DNA of 64,000 nucleotides from Zygnema circumcarinatum (Eukaryota; Streptophyta; Zygnematophyceae; Zygnematales; Zygnemataceae). Of this stretch, positions 56,508 to 64,000 are shown in pieces; position 1 is the first letter of the stretch; each line of letters starts with the position of its first letter. The notes below the pieces were generated by a model that worked only from the letters and a program-made list of their open reading frames with translations, made no database searches and was not told the DNA's origin. Position numbers and translations under genes: made by a program. The stretch covers positions 1,047,024 to 1,111,023 of the forward strand of contig CM074811.1 in the NCBI GenBank assembly GCA_037447605.1. Direction: 5' to 3'.

Positions 56508-59007
56508 CGAGGACCTGAAGGTGCTCATGACTCGGTTTGGAAGCTCGAGGGAGTCGATCGATGTGCAGACGAAGGCGCTTAACGGTTTTAGTGTGGCTTT
56601 GTGTGCATATGGGGCCCAGTTTGTAGCGCTTTAAGGATAAGATGTTTTTTGAGGGCGCCCGATATTTTTGAGATGCTTTGCGTGGTCTTTTTGATATTTC
56701 TAAAATGTAAATAGCTTTTTTTTTCAAAATCGCGTCTCAGTTATTGAAGAGCTTCAGGGAATGCAACAGCGGTATGAACTCTTTTTGCTTTAGGGGTGTG
56801 CGTCGATACTCATTTGTTTGAGGAAGAGCACACTTTGTGTATCCCAGACATAAAGAAAATCATTGAGAACGAGATTTTTTTTACTAAAAAATTGCTGTGT
56901 ATGCCACTTGTCAATTCGAAAGTCCTTCTGTGAGGTTGAAAGGTGACAGTCAAATCTATTCAGTAGCCATGTGCGCTTGATGGCCCTGCTGCTCACAATA
57001 CGAAAAAATCCACTTTTGAAAGGGACATTCCCTTTCTTCCTTTCATCCGCGACATGGTGCCTGCATGGCCTGCATGTGAGAGAGAAAGAGGGGATGCAAA
57101 GTATCGCAACGAGCTTCGCATCATGGACATTCCGTGACCGAAACCGAGCCGAGTATAGCAGAATGTTGGAATGAGTCCATGTGGAAGATTCATTTGTTAC
57201 AGCCTCTTCTCAACACAGCATAGTACAGCTGCGAACCCTCAACCTAACAACAGCTGCTTAGAGAGGACCTCGTGGGAGGAGAGCGGCATGCGGCCGAGGC
57301 AGCTCAGACAGAGGAATATAGTAGACCATTGAATCCATGGCTGCTTATCATATCAAGGGAGAGTGGGAGAGGGAGGGAGACAGCAGCCCCCTTCCGTCTC
57401 CGGCAGCGCCATTGCCCTCTCATGTGCAAGCTTCGAGCGAGCGAAGCGAGCGCCGAACTGGGTACCAAGAGGGCGAAAATACGACCCAAAGAAAAGGCGC
57501 GCCGCCGTTCTCCGCATTCATCCCTTTTTTTCCTTTCCTCAAGGTGCGCTAAATTTTTCCCACGGGATGTTTCAGCCGTCGATTGAACGTGTCTCAGCTT
57601 ACGACGGCCAAAATGGACCCACCCGGAGTCCAACGACACATTTTCTCTGCCCGAGATACAAATTTTGCAAATAATTCCAATCAGTTAAGATGTCTGTACT
57701 CCGTACATCTGGTACTGTACCAGATTGTACGATACCCGTTTTCGTACACTTTTGTCCAAAAGGATGTTTCGAATTTGGAACCGGAAGGAAGATTCGTATG
57801 GCAGGCGGACCCTGAACCCTGGGAGCCGCCGTCCCCTAGCTTGCACCCGAACTCTTTTTTTTCTCCTTCCAAAACCCCCGGGCAGCCTGAAAACGAGTTT
57901 CGTTTGAACGGTCAAGATGCCTCCCACTGGCCATTGAGCCAAAAATCTGTTGCTCTGTTTTGACTCACGACGGACGAATTCTACTGGGGTTTCGACTCTG
58001 AGTCGAAAAAAAGGTGCCTACCGTACTGTTAAGAGTGAGAGAAAAAACGCGCGGGCAAGGACCTGCATTAGTCTGACTCACGCTCACGCTCTCGCAAGTG
58101 CGGAAATGTTTCAGCTGCCCGCTCGTGCTTGAACAGCAGGTTGAAGGCAAGCCCTTCGTCGTTAGAGAGTGCTCTGCAGGGAAGGGCGGCCAAGGGCTGC
58201 CACCTTCAAGGTAATGGCGGAAGATATGGCTGCCTGGTAGATCTGCCATGGTCTCCTGTTTATGGACTCAATGCAAGTCTGTTTCCTGAAGCCTATGCTG
58301 TACAAGAACGGCACTGTTTGTGAGACTTCTACGTGTTGATTTTGTATGATTGAGTAACTTCTGTAAAAACGTGAGCAAGTTGCATCCAGATGTGTACTCT
58401 GAAGTCAGATCCGGCAAGCTCGTTGAATCCGAACATTACTGGACGACTGACCGATGCGATCAGTGTATTATTTTGGTTGAAGTCCTGATCATTATAGTAT
58501 TTAGTTTATATCGTTGTAAGGCTTTGTGAACGAATAAGTAGGATGCAGCAGAAGTTTGATGGTCTTTTTGTCCACTGAAGCTTGATCAAATGTCTGAGTG
58601 TGACATTCTGGAAGAATTGTGCAGAACTGTATTATTGGAGTCTGCTTTGGCATTGAGCATATATATTATGTTGATCTCAAGACATTTGATTGCTTAGTCC
58701 CCAACCTTTCAGCACTGCTTCTCGAACAGGAGATCTCTGCTGTTTTCTGGAAATGAAAAACTATTCCTTTCATCAATCGCGTGAAAGGAAACGGCTCTTT
58801 TCAATATGCATGTCCAATGTTCACCTGTGACCCTGGTCGAGTTAGAAACTCTCACCGTATGTTATGTTGTCCGACTAGTATTTTTTTTCTTACATTAAAA
58901 TGTGGATCTTGAGCCTTGACGTGTAGTCTGCTTCTAAATGTTGTCATGTACTTATCTTGATTGTTTGTTTGGACAGGGAATCTTCCTGCTGGTTTACAGC
59001 AGGCAAG
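56508..59007. other. Region between CURT1-B and the ADP/ATP carrier
   Basis: Holds the 3' flank of CURT1-B and the long upstream region of the carrier gene. I see no coding family. A donor-like CTTCAAG|GTAATG at about 58210 and the acceptor TTGGACAG just before 58977 suggest a 5' untranslated exon near 58100-58210 and an intron of about 770 bp. The GTAC cluster at 57696-57747 would then be a few hundred bases upstream of transcription start. Confidence 0.45.
57696..57747. promoter_or_regulatory. Cluster of six GTAC motifs with a 19-bp perfect palindrome
   Basis: GTAC occurs at 57696, 57703, 57712, 57717, 57727 and 57744. The middle pair lies in the palindrome ATCTGGTACTGTACCAGAT (57707-57725). 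GTAC is the core bound by SBP-domain (SPL/CRR1-type) transcription factors in green plants and algae. It probably belongs to the carrier promoter; function is inferred. Confidence 0.4.
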
Positions 59008-60435
59008 ATGTGTGACCAACCGAGGATGTCGCAGATCTTCCAGCAGACGTATCTGGGCAGCAAGCTTGCGCCCAGGAACCACATGGCCCCGGCCATGCAG
59101 GAGGCTCTTGTGCCAAGCTTCCCAGTGAACCCTGCATTTTCCACACCTCTGCAAGGACGTTTGATGGTTCCAACTTTCATCCCTGCCGCGGCCGAGTCAA
59201 AGAAGGGCGGAGTACTGTCATCTCGTTTCTTTATCGACTTCATGATGGGTGGTGTCTCTGCCGCCGTTTCGAAAACAGCGGCTGCTCCCATTGAGCGTGT
59301 GAAGTTGTTGATTCAGAATCAGGATGAGATGTTGAAGTCTGGCAGGCTCGACAAGCCATACAAGGGCATTGGAGAGTGCTTCGGCCGTACCATCAAGGAA
59401 GAGGGTTTCGTGTCCTTGTGGCGTGGCAACACTGCCAACGTGATCCGTTACTTCCCCACTCAGGTGAGGTGTTCAATTCCACTCTCAGAATGCCTCCGGA
59501 AGCTCGGATGTCGTCTTTCCTTAGGGTGCTGGCCACCTCGTGAGAGATCGATCTTAATGCGTTTTGCTCAATGTTGTGGATGATGCAGGCTCTTAACTTC
59601 GCCTTCAAGGACTACTTCAAGCGTTTGTTTGGGTACAAGAAGGACAAGGATGGTTACTGGAAGTGGTTTGCTGGCAACTTGGCATCAGGAGGAGCTGCTG
59701 GTGCTTCTTCTCTTCTTTTTGTGTACTCTCTTGACTATGCTCGAACTCGTCTGGCCAATGACGCCAAGTCGGCCAAGAAGGGCGGTGGCGATCGCCAGTT
59801 CAACGGTCTTCTTGATGTCTACAGGAAGACTCTTGCAAGTGATGGTGTTGCGGGACTGTACCGTGGATTCACCATCTCCTGTGTTGGTATTATTGTCTAC
59901 CGTGGACTGTACTTCGGTATCTATGACTCCCTGAAGCCAGTGATTCTGGTTGGACCTCTGGAGGTGAGTGTGCAGTCTGACGTTTCCATCTGCTAAGGCA
60001 TCTGTTGTGTTGACATTGAGCAACTTGAATGACCTGTCGTTCTCATGCTATTTGTGAAGTGAGTGTCTTACGTTTGATGCCCTCCATGGATAAGGCTTTG
60101 GCTGTGATAGCTGACTATTCGAGGGTTTTTGAATGCAGGGTAACTTCTTGGCGTCCTTCCTCCTTGGTTGGGGTATCACCATTGGTGCTGGTCTGGCTTC
60201 TTACCCTATTGACACTGTTCGGCGGCGTATGATGATGACCTCCGGTGAGGCTGTCAAGTACAAGAGCGCCATGGATGCCTTTTCCCAGATTGTCGCCAAG
60301 GAGGGCACGATGTCTCTGTTCAAGGGTGCTGGCGCCAATATTCTCCGTGCGGTCGCTGGTGCTGGTGTGCTTTCCGGCTACGATCAGCTGCAGCTTCTGA
60401 TGTTCGGAAAGAAATGGAGCGGTGGAGGCGGTTAA
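59008..60435 (+). CDS. AAC: Mitochondrial ADP/ATP carrier (adenine nucleotide translocator)
   Basis: Three coding exons: 59008-59463, 59589-59963 and 60139-60435; in phase, 375 residues. The first 70 or so residues form the N-terminal extension typical of plant carriers. Three mitochondrial-carrier repeats follow, each starting with a PxDxxR or PxExxK-type motif: [28 protein letters not shown] and [12 protein letters not shown]. The sequence RRRMMM (residues 305-310) is the diagnostic ADP/ATP-carrier signature. It exchanges cytosolic ADP for matrix ATP across the inner mitochondrial membrane. The tail ends in SGGGG. Codon use is strongly C/G-ending (GGC, AAG, CTC), typical of a highly expressed gene. 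A 5' untranslated exon is likely far upstream. Confidence 0.97.
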
Positions 60436-61799
60436 GGTGCGGCTGGAGGAGGACAGTAGAGATAATGACGACGAAGAGAGAGAGACAGGTCAGCTTTAAA
60501 AGATTACGACTGTAGGGTCATAAAACCTGCCGAGTTTTTTATGTGTACGTTTGGCCTGTGCAAGTCCAGATCGTAGAATCCTTTTTGAAAGCGATTTGTC
60601 TGGCTATTTTTTGCTGGAATGAGATGAAAATTATTTCAGGTAACAATTTCTCCTATCAGACGGTGGTACTGTTGAAAATGAGTTGTTGAGTACTTTATTT
60701 GATGATTTTGACAAATCTGCTGCATGCAGCCGAAGCTGACATGCTCTTGTCGGCCACCTACTTCCTTGAACCCTTCTCGTTTGCCCTGTGAAGGAGCATT
60801 GTGACCTTGCAGCTTTGTATGGGCCACGCTTCACATGCTGATTGCATCATGCTCCCCCTGACCATGCTTCTGCCATGCTGCATGCCCATCCCACATTCTC
60901 GTTCGCCTAGGCAGCTTCGTTTCTGAGTGGTTTCCTTCCAATGGGCTTGACGCTTCTTCTACAGCGTCCCGAACAGGTCGAGTGTCTTGTCTGTGTAAAA
61001 GGGTGTTTATCACATTTGACATCAACAATAGGGCATTTCAGACGTCACTAAAACGAACAAAACGTTGTTCACTCGATTCGGCGTATCTGCTTCGTAGCAG
61101 GTGTCGTCAGACATTGGGAAGAGCTCCCTGTAATTATGCCAACGTAATGCAAAGCGGAAAGGCAAAAAAAGTACTTTCACAGTCGAATCACGATGATCCC
61201 AGAATACTCAAAAAATTCGTTTCAGTAATATTGACGATTACTAAGTTTGACACAGCCTGAACAAAATGGTAGCGAAGCCAACAAATTCCGACGCAATGCG
61301 CACTCTTGGGTTTGTGCAACAGTGTTCCTTCAAGCAGTGGGAGGCTTTATCTTCAATTTCTTCAATTTCCTAGCATCACCTCACTGGGATTGTGATAGGA
61401 CTAGTTTTCAGCACTGATGGAGTGCTCTGCCAACACGTGCCTGTGGGGAGACGGCGAAGTCCCTCTTGGCCCTTCATCATGTCAATTAGGGGCTTGATAC
61501 AGAGGCCATGGAATGTAACTTCAAGTCTGACATATCCTAATAAAGTTCGTCCACACTAAATACGATGAACGGTATACACGGGAAGGAAAACGGGAGAAAA
61601 ATCTCATTAGTGAAAAAACCACAGAAATAATAAGCAGCACCAGCAAACCAACAAATCAACAAACCTAGTTGAGATAACTTACGCTTCTGCTATCTGCCAA
61701 AAATGGATCTGCAAGCCCGCAATGTCCGCTCATAGCAAAATGCGGAGCAACATATTTAAGCCAGGGAGGATTTGCCGCGTGTGTTGTCATGACAGCGAC
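60436..61799. other. Intergenic region between convergent genes
   Basis: 3' flanks of the ADP/ATP carrier (+) and the PsbP-like gene (-). No coding or RNA gene signal recognised. Confidence 0.6.
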
Positions 61800-63629
61800 T
61801 CAAAAGGTCACGAATGAGTCGGCAATGGCCTTGAGCTTGTCCTCCATCTTGGACCACCTGCGCTCGTTGGCACCTGTCGTCAGCGTGTAGAACCTCCCTG
61901 CAACCGTTCAGCGCCAAACGGTTTGAGTTCATTGAACCCAGGGGGGAGAAGGAGGCGGAAGGACAACAGTCAAGGGCAGAGTTTGGTCCTTTTGCAATGA
62001 AAAAGTTCATCGTAAGAGGGGGGGGAGAGAGAAGGAGAGGGAGAGGGGGGGGGGAAGAAGGGGAGGGGGGGGGANNNNNNNNNNGGGGGGGGGAAGAAGG
62101 GGAGGGGGGGGGAGGGGGAAGGGGGGAGGAGGGGAGGGAGGGAGGAGGATGGAGGAGGGGGGAGGAGGGGAGGGAGGAGGGGGGAGAAGGGAGGAGGGAG
62201 GAGGGGAGAGGGGGGAAGGAGGAGGAAGCGGGAGGAGGGAGAGGGCAAAGAGGAGTTAGTTGATATAACGAGCTCAACAGTGACTACCAAAGCACAGAAT
62301 ACGGTTCATAGTTGCGTCTGCAGGACTCTATTTTGCATTTTATTTTTCGTGATACAAGTACAGTAGAACCCCTAATGGAAGCCTTATTCAATTAAGAGAA
62401 GTAGAATTGGGACCGCCTGCCTCGTGCCATGAGAAATTGCAACTGGTCACGCTGACTTGTGCGGCTTCAACTGAGGCTAGTTCTGTATAGAGGAAGGGGA
62501 GACCTGGGCCCTAGAGATCTTTAAAAAATTTAGGGGAAAAATAAGTCTTAAGCATGTTACGAGTTTTAAGTAGTGAAGTATCCAGTAGATGAGAGCATCA
62601 GTCTCTACACGATCGTGAGAAGAAAAGGCCAAGAACAGTTCTGACCGTTGGCAAGGGCCACAGTGCCGAGAGCGTGACGCGTGTAGTTCGGTGCTTGGGC
62701 GAGAAACTCGAACGAGTAGTAAGTCTTCCCATCCGTCTCACGCTGGAAAGCGACAAAACGATCCACAGAATGCCTTTCAGATTCAATAAAGAACTTAGGG
62801 AAGGGCCCTCGTACTCCTCGCCCCTTCCCTTGTTTCTCTCCCTTCCTCCCTGCCCTTCTTTCGTCATTTCTCTGAATCTCTTCCCCCAACCCTTTCTTTC
62901 TATTCTTACAATGACAATTCTCTCTGCTCAACTTCTGACTGTGCTTGTGAGGATGCTTTTCCCAGCCTACCTCCTTAGCATCGACCAGCGTCACTTTCTG
63001 GCTGGGCGAGCTCAGAACCTTCTCCACCAGAGTCCGGGCCACCTGGTTGTGATCAGAGGTGAAAGCAACTCTGGGTTTCAGGAATCACCCAGTGTGTGCG
63101 TATGCAGCACAGAGAGAGAAAGTGTGTGAGGGAAAGAGTGAGGAGGAGGGGGTGGGAAGAAATGAGAGCTACATGCACAGAAAAGCAATGTATCGACTTG
63201 CAGTTCGAACCTCATTAGGTGAACCCAGTTCAGCGAGAGAAGTCTTTTCAGTCTTGATGATGTTCACACTAACGTTCTCCAAGGGCTCAATCACATCCTT
63301 GAAAACCACATCTTGCCCCTTCACTGCAACCTCCTGTATGCCCCAAAGTGGAAAAGAAAACCTGAATTACACTCTCTACAAACCGCTTTTCCTGTCTGGA
63401 GTTGAGGTTGCTAAGCCAAGAGAGCTTATCCAGCTTTGGTACGGACAATATTTGAAAGTTACATTCAAGTGCCCAACAAAGTGATACCGCATGCCCTGCT
63501 ACTTGGCAGGACATGCAGAGATAAGGTTCAGAAATAGCCTACCTGCCAACCAAAAGGGTAGAAAAAAGCATAGTTATCGATAGAGTCCTGGTGAGCAGCG
63601 TAACCCTTTGGAGCTTCTGAATATTTGTA
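61800..63629 (-). CDS. PsbP-domain protein, PPL1-like, 5' end outside the window
   Basis: Visible exons: 63543 to about 63629 (5' boundary uncertain), 63211-63333, 62971-63042, 62646-62742 and 61800-61897; junctions are in phase. The peptide reads NYAFFYPFGWQ, EVAVKGQDVVFKDVIEPLEN, VSVNIIKTEKTSLAELGSPN, VARTLVEKVLSSPSQKVTLV, TDGKTYYSFEFLAQAPNYTR, HALGTVALANG, FYTLTTGANERRWSKMEDKL and ends SFVTF. This is the PsbP fold; the FYPFGWQEV start and the TTGANERRW motif agree with what I remember of PsbP-like 1 of the thylakoid lumen, needed for repair of photosystem II. The transit peptide and lumen-targeting segment must lie in exons beyond 63.6 kb or past the window edge. A 10-N gap lies in the last intron. 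Confidence 0.85.
62075..62084. other. Assembly gap of 10 N inside a poly-G/GA tract
   Basis: Ten N bases within a long G-rich low-complexity stretch (62010-62240), in the last intron of the PsbP-like gene. Coding exons on both sides are intact. Confidence 0.95.
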
Positions 63630-64000
63630 CAAAGTCCCCAAGCACGAAGGCAGCGATTAGATTACGGATGTCAAGAGCTCATGCAGGACGTCTGAGTTGA
63701 TGCACGCTGTAAGAGTCCCGAAGTCACGAGTTCTATCCAAGAATCCAGTTAAAATTGGATGGCATCATTCTACAAATACGGAATAAAACAAAGTACTTGA
63801 TAACTAATACCCGTTGAACCGTGATTAAGTTTTAACGACGGTTTCCAAATGAAGGATGGAAGTCCGTAGTGCATGATAAGGACAAGCAAAGGTTGGATGG
63901 ATAATCATGGCTTTACGGGGGTCAAAAGAGGGGAAAGGGGAGGAAGAGGAAGAGGGGCGAAGTAGAGGGAGGGGAGGGGAGGAGGGGGGGGAAGAGTGAA
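63630..64000. other. Right edge: intron or upstream part of the PsbP-like gene
   Basis: No exon can be assigned with confidence. The extreme end (63925-64000) is purine-rich. The missing 5' exons of the PsbP-like gene may begin here or outside the window. Confidence 0.4.

Overview
This is nuclear DNA from a green plant of the streptophyte lineage. Genes have many short GT-AG introns. Several encode chloroplast proteins (two CURT1 thylakoid proteins, a PSRP6-like plastid ribosomal protein, a PsbP-domain protein), and one is a plant-type heterotrimeric G-alpha. TTTAGGG-like motifs occur in introns and near starts. Eleven complete protein-coding genes, two edge fragments and one pseudogene in 64 kb point to a fairly compact genome, such as a charophyte alga or bryophyte-grade plant. 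The species cannot be named from sequence alone. Exon models were built by hand from splice signals, reading phase and remembered family alignments.

Layout. 1-0.5 kb: last exon of a MYND zinc-finger gene (+). 1.7-6.7 kb: TRAPPC13 (-, 12 exons). 7.7-8.6 kb: intronless NF-YC (+). 11.4-12.6 kb: intronless tubulin-binding cofactor C (+). 13.9-22.5 kb: a 2,087-residue protein (-) joining an HNH-nuclease-like fold, a telobox-like SANT/Myb domain, coiled coils and a huge disordered tail. 23.1-24.0 kb: decayed copy of the 5' end of NAA35. 24.7-25.2 kb: PSRP6-like gene (-). 26.0-35.1 kb: intact NAA35/MAK10 (+, 18 exons). 36.2-38.3 kb: METTL21-type lysine methyltransferase (-). 38.9-42.5 kb: G-alpha (+, 12 exons). 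42.9-43.6 kb: 21-bp minisatellite. 43.9-48.7 kb: TrhO/rhodanese-FSH1 fusion (+). 49.8-53.0 and 54.1-56.5 kb: two CURT1 genes, head to head. 59.0-60.4 kb: mitochondrial ADP/ATP carrier (+). 61.8-63.6 kb: PsbP-like gene (-), 5' end outside the window.

How the genes relate. Most are unrelated housekeeping genes: vesicle tethering, CCAAT transcription, tubulin folding, NatC N-terminal acetylation, protein methylation, G signalling, tRNA modification and ATP export. CURT1-A, CURT1-B, PSRP6 and the PsbP-like gene form a loose plastid group. The most unusual items are the HNH+SANT giant protein, a G-alpha with natural changes at residues that control Mg and RGS contact, and the mirror-image CURT1 pair around a promoter with three G-boxes.
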